Notes: generated by a model from the letters alone, not told the origin. Positions 1 to 9,641 are shown, counted from the first letter of the stretch. The stretch is 64,000 nt of DNA from Hyphomicrobiales bacterium (GCA_900472575.1 UCIV01000004.1:124001-188000), one strand, 5' to 3'. A program made the numbers and translations.

Positions 1-681
1 ATCGTTCTGCGCCAGACGCTCTGCATCACGAACCGACATGCCCTTTGCGACAACCGCCTTTGCAAGCGCTGTCGGGTCCGATGTCGGGATCAGCGCACGC
101 GCATGACCGGCGGAAAGCGTGCCGGATGACAGCATATCCCGAACGGGGGAGGGCAGTTTCAGAAGACGCAGGCTGTTCGCCACATGGCTTCGACTTTTCC
201 CGATAATGTCACCAAGATCGTTCTGCGTATATCCGTGCTCGGCGATAAGCTGCTCATAACCCAGCGCTTCTTCCAGCGGATTGAGGTCCGACCGCTGAAC
301 GTTTTCAACGATTGCGATTTCAAGCGCCGTCCTGTCATCGACATTGCGCACGATAACCGGCACTTCCACCAGACCGGCAAGCTGGGAAGCGCGCCAGCGT
401 CGTTCACCCGCGATGATTTCGAACTGGCCGTCTGGCAGGGTCCGCGTGACGATTGGCTGAACGATCCCGTGCTGACGGATGGAACTTGCCAGATCCTGCA
501 ATTCGCTTTCGTCGAAATGACGGCGCGGGTTGCGCGGGTTGCGCGTGATGTTCTCGATCGGGACCATCCGGTCAGGACTGACATTGACCGGTGCATTGCC
601 CGTCGGCATCGGCTGATCCATCTCGCCGATCAGCGCTGCCAGACCGCGCCCCAAGCGGCGCTTCGATACATCGTCGTTCAT
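1..681 (-). CDS. parB: Chromosome partitioning protein ParB (C-terminus beyond window)
   Basis: ParB is the CTP-dependent DNA clamp that loads at parS sites and, with ParA, moves replicated origins apart. The first 227 residues are visible. The N-terminus has the RLGRGLAALIGE segment that contacts ParA. It is followed by the nucleotide-binding boxes GERRWRAS and ENVQRSDLNPLEEA, then a helix-turn-helix (TQNDLGDIIGKSRSHVANS) that reads parS. The ATG lies 23 nt after the parA stop, so the two are co-transcribed. Several parS-like palindromes are in the same window, which fits a chromosomal rather than plasmid ParB. The C-terminal dimerisation domain lies outside the window. Confidence 0.97.
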   Translation of the reverse strand, partial: MNDDVSKRRLGRGLAALIGEMDQPMPTGNAPVNVSPDRMVPIENITRNPRNPRRHFDESELQDLASSIRQHGIVQPIVTRTLPDGQFEIIAGERRWRASQLAGLVEVPVIVRNVDDRTALEIAIVENVQRSDLNPLEEALGYEQLIAEHGYTQNDLGDIIGKSRSHVANSLRLLKLPSPVRDMLSSGTLSAGHARALIPTSDPTALAKAVVAKGMSVRDAERLAQND

Positions 682-704
682 ACGCTTTACCCTATCTACT
701 ACGT

Positions 705-1499
705 CTATGCTGCGACTTTGCGCATTCTCTCGCGCTGGATAACTTCCGAGGCGAGCTGCAGATATGCCTGACTGCCTGCGCATTTCAGATCATAAAGAAT
801 AGCCGGCTTACCATATGACGGTGCCTCCGACACGCGAACATTGCGCGGGATCAGCGTCTGATAAACCTTCTCTCCGAGATAGGTGCGAACATCGTTGACA
901 ACCTGCTGCGCGAGATTGTTACGCGCATCAAACATGGTCAAAACTATACCCTGAATGTCGAGCACCGGATTGACGGTACGACGAACCTGATCAACGGTCT
1001 CAAGCAACTGACTCAAGCCCTCAAGCGCGAAAAATTCGCACTGAAGAGGAACAAGGACTGAATCCGCCGCAGCCATCGCGTTCATCGTCAATAGATTGAA
1101 CGAAGGCGGGCAATCAAGCAGAATGTAATTGAATTTCTCTGCACCACTTGAAACCAGAGCTTTTTTCAGCCGGAACGCCCGGTCCTGCGCCTGGGAAATT
1201 TCCATCTCAAAGCCAAGCAAGTCCATCGTCGATGGTACAATCGACAGGTTAGGAACGGCAGTCTCAACCGCAGCTTCACCGACCGAGGCTTCGCCAACAA
1301 GAATATCGTAGGACGACACCTTGCGGTCACGGCGATCGATGCCGAGGCCAGTACTTGCATTCCCCTGGGGATCCAAATCAACAATCAAAACGTTCTGGCC
1401 GATAGCGGCCAGTGCAGTCGCAAGATTTATGGCCGTCGTCGTTTTACCGACGCCGCCTTTTTGATTTGCAATTGTGATGATACGACGCTTATCAAACAT
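705..1499 (-). CDS. parA: Chromosome partitioning ATPase ParA (Soj family)
   Basis: ParA is a deviant-Walker ATPase that forms nucleoid-bound dimers and pulls ParB-parS complexes toward the cell pole. At 264 residues it has the usual chromosomal length. The Walker A motif KGGVGKTTT begins at residue 14, with both the signature lysine (K14) and K19 present. The Walker A' segment DLDPQGNAST follows, then the Walker B-like ILLDCPPS. There is no N-terminal helix-turn-helix domain, which separates it from plasmid-type ParA/RepA. It lies between rsmG (17 nt upstream) and parB, the standard alphaproteobacterial order near the origin. Confidence 0.97.
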   Translation of the reverse strand: MFDKRRIITIANQKGGVGKTTTAINLATALAAIGQNVLIVDLDPQGNASTGLGIDRRDRKVSSYDILVGEASVGEAAVETAVPNLSIVPSTMDLLGFEMEISQAQDRAFRLKKALVSSGAEKFNYILLDCPPSFNLLTMNAMAAADSVLVPLQCEFFALEGLSQLLETVDQVRRTVNPVLDIQGIVLTMFDARNNLAQQVVNDVRTYLGEKVYQTLIPRNVRVSEAPSYGKPAILYDLKCAGSQAYLQLASEVIQRERMRKVAA

Positions 1500-1517
1500 C
1501 TGGCACCCGCTTTACGG

Positions 1518-2120
1518 TTATGTCCGCTGCAGATTGCCGATCTCTAGGATAACCGAATCCGCTTGGATTGAACTCTGGTGTTTTACCAAATCAAAGCGCC
1601 ATCTACCATGTGCTTTCTTCAATTCGGATTCGTAATCTCGACCTTTATGGAAGAAAGCTGTTGATGGCCCGTCGAGAAGCCACGGCGAAGCATATTCCAA
1701 AAGCTTGTCGAGATCAGCCAGCGCACGAGCGGAAACGAAATCACATTGAGGAATAAGCGTGGGAGCGTCTTCGATACGTACCGAATGAATAGTGCCCCTG
1801 GCCCCGGTTGAAGCGAGAGCGACGCGCAAGAACGCCGCCTTTTTCTGGTTGCTTTCAATAAGATGTACCCAGCCATCCTGATGCTCGGACAACAGAATCG
1901 CGGTGATAATACCTGGAAATCCGCCACCTGAACCGAGATCGACCCATGTTCCCACTCTGTCAGCCAGCCTGAATATTTGCGCACTATCGGCTATATGACG
2001 CTGCCACATATCCTCTTGCGTCGAAGGAGCGATCAGATTGATTGTCTTGGCCCATTTTTGAAACAAATCGGCAAATTGCTGAAGCCGATCTTGCGTTTCA
2101 CGTGAAACATCGGAAATCAA
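1518..2120 (-). CDS. rsmG: 16S rRNA (guanine527-N7)-methyltransferase RsmG (GidB)
   Basis: RsmG methylates G527 of 16S rRNA with S-adenosylmethionine; loss of the enzyme gives low-level streptomycin resistance in many bacteria. The 200-residue protein carries the SAM-binding loop [11 protein letters not shown] and the family segment [19 protein letters not shown]. The start is a TTG (2120-2118) overlapping the mnmG TGA as TTGA, so translation is probably coupled. The 5' codons for VSRET (residues 5-9) are also a near-perfect parS palindrome, so this DNA has two functions. The gene sits in the mnmE, mnmG, rsmG, parA, parB series. Confidence 0.95.
   Translation of the reverse strand: MISDVSRETQDRLQQFADLFQKWAKTINLIAPSTQEDMWQRHIADSAQIFRLADRVGTWVDLGSGGGFPGIITAILLSEHQDGWVHLIESNQKKAAFLRVALASTGARGTIHSVRIEDAPTLIPQCDFVSARALADLDKLLEYASPWLLDGPSTAFFHKGRDYESELKKAHGRWRFDLVKHQSSIQADSVILEIGNLQRT
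2094..2109. promoter_or_regulatory. parS: parS site within rsmG
   Basis: The 16-mer CGTTTCACGTGAAACA differs from the widely conserved chromosomal parS TGTTTCACGTGAAACA only in its first base. It is 6.3 kb left of the presumed oriC and 0.6 kb upstream of parA. It falls inside the rsmG reading frame. ParB binding is inferred from the motif. Confidence 0.85.
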
Positions 2121-3994
2121 GATGCCTGCCTCATATTTCTTTCTGCTTTCCTCACCAATGCCAGAAGCAACGTAACAGCCGCTGGCGTCATTCCTTCGAT
2201 CTTTGCCGCCTGCGCTATGGTACGAGGCTGAGCACGGCTTAGCTTCAATTTCAGCTCGTTGGACAGACCTGATACAGTGTCAAAATCGAAATGATCAGGG
2301 ATTGCCAGTGCCTCGTCTCGTTGGGCAGAGCGTATATCATTCGCCTGTCGTTCCATATAGACGGCATAACCCGCTTCAATCTCGAGAGCCTCGGCAACCT
2401 TGGGCGACAGTCCCGTCAGCTCTCCCCATATACGCGCTAGGCGGGCAATTTCCATATCGGGATGGGACAATATCTCATAAGCGCTTCGGCGCTGACCATC
2501 CTTGTTAAGATGCAATCCATGTTGCGCGGCCTCATTCGGCGTGAGGCTGAGCGACCGAAGCTGATCCCGCCCGGAATTGAGTGCCTCCACATAAGCCGAG
2601 AACCTCTCCGCCCGATGCCTGCCAACTAGGCCAAGTTTAATTCCGAGGCCTGTCAGACGCATATCGGCATTATCCGCGCGAAGCGAAAGTCGGAACTCGG
2701 CTCTTGAGGTAAACATGCGGTATGGTTCGGTCACGCCACGATTGATGAGATCGTCGATCATCACACCAATATAGGAATCAGTCCGGCTGAAAATATGCGG
2801 TTCACTCCCTTGAGAACGTCTCGCCGCATTCAGTCCACCGACAAGACCCTGGGCACCGGCTTCTTCATAACCCGTCGTGCCATTGATCTGCCCGACCAGA
2901 AACAGGCCCTTCACCGACTTCGTCTCAAGCCATGGCTGCAACTCTCTCGGGTCTATATGGTCGTATTCGATCGCATAGGCCGGGTGCAGGATCGTCACCT
3001 GTTCCAGCCCAGGAATGGTGCGTACGAAAGCTTCCTGGATATCCTCAGGCAATGAGGTCGAAATGCCGTTTGGATAAACCGTAAAATCGTCGAGACCTTC
3101 CGGCTCGAGGAAGATCTGGTGGCCATCGCGTTCCCCAAATCGGACGATCTTATCCTCAATCGAAGGGCAGTAACGCGGGCCGACACCTTCGATCTGCCCG
3201 GAATACATAGCCGACAAATGAATATTATCAGCAATGATCCTATGGGTCTCAGGTGTCGTTCTGGTGACGCCACATGCGATCTGGGGATTGGTGATCCGGT
3301 CGGTCATGAAAGAGAATGGCGTCGGAACATCGTCAGCTTCCTGACGATCAATCGACGCCCAGTCGATCGTGCGTCCATCAAGCCGGGCAGGGGTTCCGGT
3401 TTTCAAGCGACCAAGTGCAAATCCCTGTCGCTTCAATGTCTCCGAAAGACCAACCGACGGCGCCTCTCCGGTACGACCGGCCGGGATCTTCTTCTGACCG
3501 ATATGGATCAGCCCCCGCAGGAAGGTACCTGTGGCAAGGACAATTGAAGCGCAGGAAATACGACGCCCGTCCGCAAGCAGGAGAGCTTTTACAGCACCAT
3601 CCTGTCCTATCTCGATATCGAATGCGTCTCCTTCGACGACGGTCAGATTGGCATGATTTTCGATTTCGCGCTGCATCGCCTCGCGATAAAGCCGGCGGTC
3701 AGCCTGTGTGCGCGGTCCTCGTACAGCCGGGCCCTTCTTGCGGTTGAGAAGACGAAACTGGATGCCTGCAGCGTCCGCAACGAGTCCCATCAATCCATCA
3801 AGCGCATCGATTTCACGGACGAGATGACCTTTGCCCAATCCGCCAATCGCCGGGTTGCAGGACATGACACCGATCGTTTCGCGCTTGTGTGTTACCAGTG
3901 CAACGGAGGCTCCAACGCGGGCAGCTGCACTTGCAGCTTCGCATCCGGCATGCCCGCCACCAACGACGACCACATCAAAGGTCAGTTCAGCCAT
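2117..3994 (-). CDS. mnmG: tRNA uridine-34 cmnm5 modification enzyme MnmG (GidA)
   Basis: MnmG is the FAD/NADH-dependent partner of MnmE; the complex installs the carboxymethylaminomethyl group at C5 of wobble uridine 34 in several tRNAs. The 625 residues match the family length. The FAD dinucleotide-binding motif [13 protein letters not shown] begins near residue 7, the family signatures [15 protein letters not shown] and [14 protein letters not shown] follow, and the C-terminal helical domain that binds MnmE is present. Its stop overlaps the rsmG start, and mnmE lies immediately upstream with a parS site at the junction. Confidence 0.97.
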   Translation of the reverse strand: MAELTFDVVVVGGGHAGCEAASAAARVGASVALVTHKRETIGVMSCNPAIGGLGKGHLVREIDALDGLMGLVADAAGIQFRLLNRKKGPAVRGPRTQADRRLYREAMQREIENHANLTVVEGDAFDIEIGQDGAVKALLLADGRRISCASIVLATGTFLRGLIHIGQKKIPAGRTGEAPSVGLSETLKRQGFALGRLKTGTPARLDGRTIDWASIDRQEADDVPTPFSFMTDRITNPQIACGVTRTTPETHRIIADNIHLSAMYSGQIEGVGPRYCPSIEDKIVRFGERDGHQIFLEPEGLDDFTVYPNGISTSLPEDIQEAFVRTIPGLEQVTILHPAYAIEYDHIDPRELQPWLETKSVKGLFLVGQINGTTGYEEAGAQGLVGGLNAARRSQGSEPHIFSRTDSYIGVMIDDLINRGVTEPYRMFTSRAEFRLSLRADNADMRLTGLGIKLGLVGRHRAERFSAYVEALNSGRDQLRSLSLTPNEAAQHGLHLNKDGQRRSAYEILSHPDMEIARLARIWGELTGLSPKVAEALEIEAGYAVYMERQANDIRSAQRDEALAIPDHFDFDTVSGLSNELKLKLSRAQPRTIAQAAKIEGMTPAAVTLLLALVRKAERNMRQAS

Positions 3995-4005
3995 GGAAGC
4001 CTCTA

Positions 4006-4021
4006 TGTTTCACGTGAATCA
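4006..4021. promoter_or_regulatory. parS: parS site at the mnmE/mnmG junction
   Basis: TGTTTCACGTGAATCA matches parS at 15 of 16 bases (A to T at base 14). The mnmE stop codon TGA (4021-4019) is formed by its last three bases. It is 4.4 kb from the presumed oriC. ParB binding is inferred from sequence. Confidence 0.8.
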
Positions 4022-5314
4022 TTTGCCAATGCAGAATTTCGAGAAGATCACATCGAGAAGATCTTCGACATCGACGCGACCGGTAATCCTGCCGAGCTCA
4101 TCTCCGGCCGCCCGCAACGCATCGGCCTTCAACTCAAGTCGAGGCTCATCTAATGCATTTTCGATGAATTTGGAAGCCAAGGCAATATGTTCGCGATGCC
4201 TGTCATTGCTCGCCGGCAGCCCGCCATTCCAGCTGTCTCGTGCCTTATCCACGATAGCGCGATGGATCTCGTCCAGGCCTTCACCGGTTACAGACGAAAT
4301 ACGTATTGCCTCGACTTTATCCCTCTTAGAGAGATCCGCTTTCGTTTCCACTTCGAGATGCGGAACACCGTAATCTTTGTACACGATATCTGTAGTAGAT
4401 CCCGCTTCCCTGAGATACAGGATCATATCTGCCGAGCGAGCGGCCGACTTGGCACGTTCGATACCTTCGCGCTCGACGACGTCTTCTGCTTCTCTAATAC
4501 CCGCCGTGTCGTAAAGTCGAACCAGATAACCTTCCATGTCCAGCTCTACCGTCAGCACATCGCGCGTGGTCCCCGCTATATCGGTCACGATTGCGACTTC
4601 GCGTTTTGCCATCGCGTTCAGCAGGCTGGACTTGCCGGCATTCGGAGCCCCGATAATCGCTACCTTGAACCCATTGCGAATAATCTCGGCGGATTTCGCC
4701 GAGACCGACGCAACGGACATCTCAGCCACGAGCGCAGCGAGATCACCGCCTATCATATCCGCAACAGAGCCCGGTACATCGTCCTCGTCCGCGAAGTCGA
4801 GTTCCGCCTCGATCATCGCTCTCGCATGGGTCAGACGTCCCGCCCACCCACCATATTGGGCTGATAGGGCGCCCATTCCAGTCTGAAGCGCCAGTTTGCG
4901 CTGCATCTCCGTTTCAGCGGATACCAGATCGGACAGGCCTTCGACTTCCACCAGGTCCAGCCGCCCGTGTTCAAAAGCGCGGCGGGCAAATTCACCGGCT
5001 TCGGCAGACCGCAAACCCAGTTCCTTCAGCATCGCCGCAATAGCATTTACTACCGCACGGCTTCCATGAACCTGCAATTCGGCACAATCCTCGCCGGTAA
5101 AGGAGTGCGGCGCTTCAAAATACAGGACCAAGCCTTGGTCGAGTATCTCACCGTTTCGGTTGCGAATCGTTCGGAGGCTTGCCTGTCGTGGCAGAGGAAC
5201 CGAGCCGACAATCTCGGTGATTACTGCTTTGGTCGCCGGACCACTTATGCGTATGACCGCAACGCCGGCCGGCGGCTGACCGCTGGAAAGCGCGAAGATT
5301 GTTGCCTGTGTCAT
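4019..5314 (-). CDS. mnmE: tRNA uridine-34 modification GTPase MnmE (TrmE)
   Basis: MnmE is the GTPase half of the MnmE-MnmG tRNA wobble-uridine modification complex. From the chosen ATG (MTQATIFALSSG) it is 431 residues. It has the N-terminal folate-binding/dimerisation domain (to about residue 120), a helical domain, an inserted G domain with P-loop GAPNAGKSS and switch II DTAG, and the invariant C-terminal CIGK with the catalytic cysteine. An in-frame extension of 20 residues upstream would read through the rho terminator and lacks family similarity, so it was left out. Confidence 0.96.
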   Translation of the reverse strand: MTQATIFALSSGQPPAGVAVIRISGPATKAVITEIVGSVPLPRQASLRTIRNRNGEILDQGLVLYFEAPHSFTGEDCAELQVHGSRAVVNAIAAMLKELGLRSAEAGEFARRAFEHGRLDLVEVEGLSDLVSAETEMQRKLALQTGMGALSAQYGGWAGRLTHARAMIEAELDFADEDDVPGSVADMIGGDLAALVAEMSVASVSAKSAEIIRNGFKVAIIGAPNAGKSSLLNAMAKREVAIVTDIAGTTRDVLTVELDMEGYLVRLYDTAGIREAEDVVEREGIERAKSAARSADMILYLREAGSTTDIVYKDYGVPHLEVETKADLSKRDKVEAIRISSVTGEGLDEIHRAIVDKARDSWNGGLPASNDRHREHIALASKFIENALDEPRLELKADALRAAGDELGRITGRVDVEDLLDVIFSKFCIGK

Positions 5315-5333
5315 GTCTTCGTTCCATATCCAC

Positions 5334-5363
5334 AAAAGACAAAGGCGCCCGATATCGGGCGCC
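5334..5363 (-). terminator. Intrinsic terminator of rho
   Basis: A perfect palindrome (GGCGCCCGAT followed by its complement, 5344-5363) is followed on the minus strand by TTTGTCTTTT. It lies 30 nt after the rho stop and 20 nt before the mnmE start, so it separates these two transcription units. Confidence 0.8.
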
Positions 5364-5393
5364 TGCAAAGTCATCGAAGAATCCGGCTAAGGA

Positions 5394-6659
5394 TTACGTG
5401 TTCATCGAGTCGAAGAAGTCCGCATTGTTCTTCGTCTGCTTCAGCTTATCGATCAGGAACTCGATCGCATCGGTCGTTCCCATCGGAGCGAGGATACGGC
5501 GAAGAACGAAGATCTTCTGCAGATCCTGGCGCGGAACCAGAAGGTCTTCCTTACGCGTACCGGATTTGAGAATATCCATGGCCGGGAAGATACGCTTGTC
5601 GGCGACCTTGCGGTCAAGCACGATTTCCGAGTTACCCGTACCCTTGAATTCTTCGAAGATGACTTCATCCATGCGGCTACCTGTATCGATCAGCGCAGTC
5701 GCGATGATCGTCAGCGAACCGCCTTCCTCGATATTACGGGCTGCACCAAAGAAGCGCTTCGGCCGCTGCAGCGCGTTTGCATCCACACCACCGGTCAGAA
5801 CCTTGCCGGAAGACGGCACGACCGTGTTGTAGGCGCGGCCGAGACGGGTGATCGAATCGAGCAGAATGACGACGTCACGACCATGTTCGACCAGGCGCTT
5901 GGCCTTTTCGATGACCATTTCAGCGACCTGCACGTGGCGAACTGCCGGTTCGTCGAAGGTCGAGGAAACGACTTCGCCCTTCACCGAGCGCTGCATGTCC
6001 GTCACTTCTTCCGGACGTTCGTCGATGAGAAGAACGATCAGATAGCATTCCGGATGATTGGCGGTAATCGAATGGGCAATGTTCTGCAGAAGAACCGTCT
6101 TACCGGTACGCGGCGGCGCAACGATCAGGCCACGCTGGCCCTTGCCGAGCGGTGCGACGAGATCGATGACGCGCGCTGAATTATCCTTCGACGTCGGGAT
6201 ATCGAGTTCCATCTTGAACCGCTCATTCGGATAAAGCGGTGTCAGGTTGTCGAAGTGAACCTTGTGACGGATCTTTTCAGGATCGTCGAAATTGATCGTG
6301 TTGACTTTCAGCAGCGCGAAATAGCGTTCGCCTTCCTTCGGGCCGCGGATCGGTCCTTCAACGGTATCGCCCGTCTTCAGGGAAAACCGGCGGATCTGCG
6401 ATGGCGAAATGTAGATATCGTCCGGACCAGGCAGATAGTTCGCATTTGCGGAACGCAGAAAGCCAAAACCGTCCTGAAGAACCTCGACCACGCCTTCACC
6501 GATGATTTCAACATCCTGGCTGGCAAGAACCTTGAGAATTGCAAACATCAACTCCTGCTTGCGCATCGTGCTGGCATTTTCGACCTCCAGCGACTCTGCG
6601 AAGGTCAGCAAATCAGTCGGAGATTTGCTCTTAAGTTCTTGAAGCTTCATTTCAGCCAT
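5394..6659 (-). CDS. rho: Transcription termination factor Rho
   Basis: Rho is the hexameric RNA-dependent ATPase/helicase that ends transcription at rut sites. The chosen ATG gives 421 residues starting [18 protein letters not shown], the conserved N-terminus; a 27-residue in-frame extension upstream shows no family similarity. The RNA-binding cold-shock-like domain includes [22 protein letters not shown]. The ATPase core includes the P-loop [24 protein letters not shown] and the Q/R-loop region. It is transcribed away from oriC and ends at its own intrinsic terminator. Confidence 0.97.
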   Translation of the reverse strand: MAEMKLQELKSKSPTDLLTFAESLEVENASTMRKQELMFAILKVLASQDVEIIGEGVVEVLQDGFGFLRSANANYLPGPDDIYISPSQIRRFSLKTGDTVEGPIRGPKEGERYFALLKVNTINFDDPEKIRHKVHFDNLTPLYPNERFKMELDIPTSKDNSARVIDLVAPLGKGQRGLIVAPPRTGKTVLLQNIAHSITANHPECYLIVLLIDERPEEVTDMQRSVKGEVVSSTFDEPAVRHVQVAEMVIEKAKRLVEHGRDVVILLDSITRLGRAYNTVVPSSGKVLTGGVDANALQRPKRFFGAARNIEEGGSLTIIATALIDTGSRMDEVIFEEFKGTGNSEIVLDRKVADKRIFPAMDILKSGTRKEDLLVPRQDLQKIFVLRRILAPMGTTDAIEFLIDKLKQTKNNADFFDSMNT

Positions 6660-6838
6660 GAAGAGGGGACCACTTGAGAAAATATAAGGGAATTGGGCGT
6701 GTCGGTGGAATTCGCTTCCGCGGATGAAGTCCGGGGACAACGTCGGTTACACGCATGCCACGATATGGAGGTGTCGCGAAAATAGCGATTCCCTCCGCGT
6801 GCCGCAAGAGGCTTATTCAGAAAAAGGCAAGCCCTTTC

Positions 6839-7387
6839 TCAGAACGGCTTTACGATAACGAGGATTACGATCGCAATCATCAGCACGGTCGGCACTTCAT
6901 TCCATATCCGCCAATGCCTTGCGGCACGTCTGGGCTTGTCTGCGGCAAAATCGCGAACCGCGCGACCAAACAGCACATGAACCCAGGTAAGCGCCACGAC
7001 CATGGCAATCTTCCCGTGAAGCCAGCCACCCTGAAATCCGTAAACGTCCCAGGCAAGATAAAGCCCCAGCATCCAGCTTACCATCATCGCCGGATTCATG
7101 ATGACCTTCAGCAACCGCCTTTCCATCATCTTGAAAGTTTCCGATCGCTCGGAACCGATCGGTGCATCCGTGTGATAGATGAACAGCCGCGGCAGATAGA
7201 GAAGCCCTGCCATCCATGACATCACGGCGATGACATGAAATGCTTTCACATACAGGATGAAATCATCCGGCCGTAAAACGTAGGTCAGACCCAGGATGAG
7301 GAGAAATATCGCAAGTGCGATGAAGGCACGCGTCTTGGCCTTGCCGCCCGCACCTTCGTTTCCGGCTTCCTCGCGGTGCGGCGCCAT
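6839..7387 (-). CDS. hemJ: Protoporphyrinogen IX oxidase HemJ (UPF0093 membrane protein)
   Basis: HemJ is the inner-membrane protoporphyrinogen oxidase used by most alphaproteobacteria in place of HemG/HemY. The 182-residue product has four hydrophobic segments. It shows the conserved His in KAFHVIAVMSWMAGLLYLPRLF, a second His in FIYH, and the Lys in LLKVIMNPAMM; a conserved His and Lys are known to be needed in this family. The ATG (7387) shares one base with the hemE stop (TGATG). A TTG one codon earlier is an alternative start. Pairing with hemE supports a heme role; no hemH is in the window. Confidence 0.88.
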   Translation of the reverse strand: MAPHREEAGNEGAGGKAKTRAFIALAIFLLILGLTYVLRPDDFILYVKAFHVIAVMSWMAGLLYLPRLFIYHTDAPIGSERSETFKMMERRLLKVIMNPAMMVSWMLGLYLAWDVYGFQGGWLHGKIAMVVALTWVHVLFGRAVRDFAADKPRRAARHWRIWNEVPTVLMIAIVILVIVKPF

Positions 7388-8421
7388 CAACCCAACCCTC
7401 TGACGCGATTGACCAGTTTCGCGACATTGTCCGGATCAGCTTCCGGCGTGATGCCGTGGCCGAGATTGAAGATCAGCGGCCCATTTCCCAGAACCTGCAG
7501 GATCGCGTCGATACCGTCCTCAAGCGATTGGCCTCCGGCCACAACCCGCATCGGATCGAGATTACCCTGGACAGGCCCATCTTTCTGCAGTTCCGCCGCA
7601 AACGACAGCGGCACGCTCCAGTCCAGCCCGATCGCATCTGCCCCGGTCTTTTGCCGGTATTGGCGCAGGTTCATTCCGGCGCCCTTGGCAAAGGCGATGA
7701 TGCGTGCATTCGGCCGCTTGCTGCGCACGATCTCGATCATCCGTGCAACCGGCTTCACCGCAAAGGCTTCGAATTCCGCTTCGCCGAGAACACCGGCCCA
7801 TGAATCGAAGATCTGCACCGCATCCGCACCGGCATCGATCTGGGCAATCAGATATTCGGCGGAAATTTCCGCAAGAAACGCCAGCAGATGTTCAAGCGCC
7901 TGCCGGTTGCGATAACCGAAGAGACGGGCAGGGGCCTGATCGGGCGTGCCGTGGCCGGCAATCATGTAGGTCGCGACGGTCCAGGGAGCACCGCAGAAGC
8001 CGAGAAGGGCAGTTTCCGAAGGCAATTCCTGCCTCAGCCGCTTTACTGTCTCCAGGACGGGAGACAGATGCGCAAGAGTGCCATCCGCTTTAAGCGAATA
8101 GATGCTGGCCTCATCGATCGGATCCATCTGTGGCCCTTCGCCGGGCGTAAACCGCACGTTCCTGTCCAGAGCATCGGGGATGACCAGGATGTCGGAAAAG
8201 AGAATGGCCGCATCGAACGAATAACGCCTGATCGGCTGGAGCGTGACCTCGACAGCCAGATCAGGCGTGTAACAGAGATCGAGGAACCCACCGACCTTCT
8301 GTCGCGTTGCACGATACTCGGGAAGATAACGTCCAGCCTGTCTCATAAGCCAGAGCGGAGGGGGCGTCACCGTTTTCCCCTCCAACACGTCGACGATCTT
8401 CCTTTTCACCGGCACCAGCAT
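7387..8421 (-). CDS. hemE: Uroporphyrinogen decarboxylase
   Basis: HemE removes four acetate carboxyl groups from uroporphyrinogen III to give coproporphyrinogen III in cytosolic heme synthesis. The 344-residue protein has the N-terminal signature [17 protein letters not shown] with the substrate-binding arginines. It also has [11 protein letters not shown] with the catalytic aspartate and [13 protein letters not shown]. It is the first gene left of the presumed replication origin, the same position it holds in Caulobacter and Sinorhizobium, and is followed by overlapping hemJ. Confidence 0.97.
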   Translation of the reverse strand: MLVPVKRKIVDVLEGKTVTPPPLWLMRQAGRYLPEYRATRQKVGGFLDLCYTPDLAVEVTLQPIRRYSFDAAILFSDILVIPDALDRNVRFTPGEGPQMDPIDEASIYSLKADGTLAHLSPVLETVKRLRQELPSETALLGFCGAPWTVATYMIAGHGTPDQAPARLFGYRNRQALEHLLAFLAEISAEYLIAQIDAGADAVQIFDSWAGVLGEAEFEAFAVKPVARMIEIVRSKRPNARIIAFAKGAGMNLRQYRQKTGADAIGLDWSVPLSFAAELQKDGPVQGNLDPMRVVAGGQSLEDGIDAILQVLGNGPLIFNLGHGITPEADPDNVAKLVNRVRGLG

Positions 8422-8586
8422 CTATCCCTTATAAAAAGAATCCAATTTCTATTGGTTTCTATTTCTTAGAGTCGGTGTGTATCAAGGATTAAAGTCAAAC
8501 CCCAGATTAACCGAAATTTTGCCAATATCCGCCGAGCGATATAAAAAGCATTTCTCGGAATTTTTGAATTCTGGGAAAAATCATAA

Positions 8587-8607
8587 ATTCAATAAAAGAT
8601 TCAATAA
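8587..8607. repeat. AT-rich tandem repeat, candidate DNA unwinding element
   Basis: The 9-mer ATTCAATAA occurs at 8587-8595 and 8599-8607, a 12-nt period, inside the most AT-rich part of oriC and 40 bp from the first strong DnaA box. A melting role is inferred from position and composition. Confidence 0.45.
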
Positions 8608-8647
8608 TATGACCGGCGTATTGGGTAGTTTTTATCTGTAGACAACA

Positions 8648-8656
8648 TGTGGATAA
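8648..8656 (-). promoter_or_regulatory. DnaA box (consensus)
   Basis: TGTGGATAA on the plus strand is the complement of the consensus DnaA box TTATCCACA, a perfect match. Confidence 0.8.
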
Positions 8657-8674
8657 GTTTGGCAGATATGACAA

Positions 8675-8683
8675 TTATCCACG
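8675..8683 (+). promoter_or_regulatory. DnaA box (one mismatch)
   Basis: TTATCCACG matches the consensus at 8 of 9 bases. It is inverted relative to the box at 8648, with 18 bp between them. Confidence 0.7.
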
Positions 8684-8726
8684 CAAATCACATCCTCGCG
8701 TTCCATCAATCCAACTGATCGCAGAT

Positions 8727-8735
8727 TGTGGAAAA
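8727..8735 (-). promoter_or_regulatory. Weak DnaA box
   Basis: TGTGGAAAA is the complement of TTTTCCACA, one change from consensus at a base that affects affinity. It is supported mainly by its place in oriC. Confidence 0.4.
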
Positions 8736-8794
8736 AGTGGCGGTTTTCCCGAGGCCTGTCCCTCCCGCCTCTGAACATGGTCGCCTGTCCCAAG

Positions 8795-8803
8795 TTATCA
8801 ACA
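8795..8803 (+). promoter_or_regulatory. Weak DnaA box close to the ppsR start
   Basis: TTATCAACA is one base from TTATCCACA and lies 17 bp before the ppsR GTG, so it could also affect ppsR transcription. Confidence 0.45.
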
Positions 8804-8819
8804 TACGGTAGAGAATAAC

Positions 8820-9641
8820 GTGGAGAACCGGAAAAACTTCTTCCACTTGCATTTGGTTTCTGACTCCACCGGCGAGACTCTGATCTCTGCCGGACGGGCT
8901 GTCGCAGCCCAATTCCAGAACAGCTATGCGCTTGAGCACGTCTATCCGCTGATTAGGAACCGCAAACAGCTGGTGGCAGTGCTTGACGCTGTCGATGCGG
9001 AACCCGGTATCGTCCTCTATACGATCGTAGACCAGGATCTGGCATCGCTGATCGACCTTCGCTGCCGCGAAATGGGCGTTCCTTCCGTGAATGTGCTGGA
9101 GCCGGTTCTAGCTGTTTTCCAGACCTATCTGGGTGCGCCGTCGCGTCGTCGTGTTGGAGCGCAGCATGCTTTGAACGAGGAATATTTTGCCAGGATCGAG
9201 GCGCTGAACTTCACCATGGACCACGACGACGGCCAGATGCCCGAGACCTATGATGAAGCTGACGTTGTCCTGATCGGCATCAGCCGAACCTCCAAGACGC
9301 CGACCAGCATCTATCTGGCAAATCGCGGGATCAAGACGGCAAACATCCCGATTGTGCCGGGAGTCGAGTTGCCGGACGCTCTTTATAGTGCCACTCGTCC
9401 ATTGATCGTTGGCCTGATCGCCACCACAGACCGGATCTCCCAGATCCGGGAAAACCGGGAACTCGGCAATTCTCAGGGGCTTGATCGGAACACCTACACC
9501 GATCGCGCCAGCATCAATGAAGAGCTTAAATATGCCCGGGCCCTTTGCGGGCGAAACAATTGGCCGATTATCGATGTTTCCCGCCGTTCGATCGAGGAGA
9601 CTGCCGCGGCGATTCTTGCCCTGCGACCGAGGCTCAGGTAA
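8820..9641 (+). CDS. ppsR: Pyruvate,phosphate dikinase / PEP synthase regulatory protein (DUF299)
   Basis: This family is a bifunctional ADP-dependent kinase and phosphate-dependent phosphorylase acting on a threonine of pyruvate,phosphate dikinase or PEP synthase, switching the enzyme off and on. The 273 residues match the family. [13 protein letters not shown] opens the protein and the P-loop-like [18 protein letters not shown] lies in the C-terminal half. The start is GTG, with [12 protein letters not shown] as the usual rhizobial N-terminus. It is the first gene right of oriC, corresponding to RP001 in the Caulobacter and Rickettsia origin cluster. Which dikinase it targets here cannot be seen. 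Confidence 0.92.
   Translation: MENRKNFFHLHLVSDSTGETLISAGRAVAAQFQNSYALEHVYPLIRNRKQLVAVLDAVDAEPGIVLYTIVDQDLASLIDLRCREMGVPSVNVLEPVLAVFQTYLGAPSRRRVGAQHALNEEYFARIEALNFTMDHDDGQMPETYDEADVVLIGISRTSKTPTSIYLANRGIKTANIPIVPGVELPDALYSATRPLIVGLIATTDRISQIRENRELGNSQGLDRNTYTDRASINEELKYARALCGRNNWPIIDVSRRSIEETAAAILALRPRLR

Larger units (their letters stand above)
8422..8819. other. oriC: Probable chromosomal replication origin oriC
   Basis: This 398-bp gap between hemE and ppsR is strongly AT-rich in its left and central part (8425-8640), unlike the GC-rich surroundings. It holds two good DnaA boxes (8648-8656 and 8675-8683), two weaker ones (8727-8735, 8795-8803) and a tandem AT-rich repeat at 8587-8607. Genes on the left run leftward and genes on the right run rightward. 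The origins of Caulobacter crescentus and Sinorhizobium meliloti are known to lie beside hemE. One CtrA-like half site (TTAACC, 8503-8508) is present but no full TTAA-N7-TTAA. Confidence 0.88.

Noticed and set aside
6805..6845. A terminator after hemJ
   Set aside because: Only a 5-bp stem (AAAGG/CCTTT) with a short T stretch; too weak to call.
8480..8520. A CtrA binding site in oriC
   Set aside because: Two TTAA boxes are present but 14 bp apart instead of 7; only a TTAACC half site remains.
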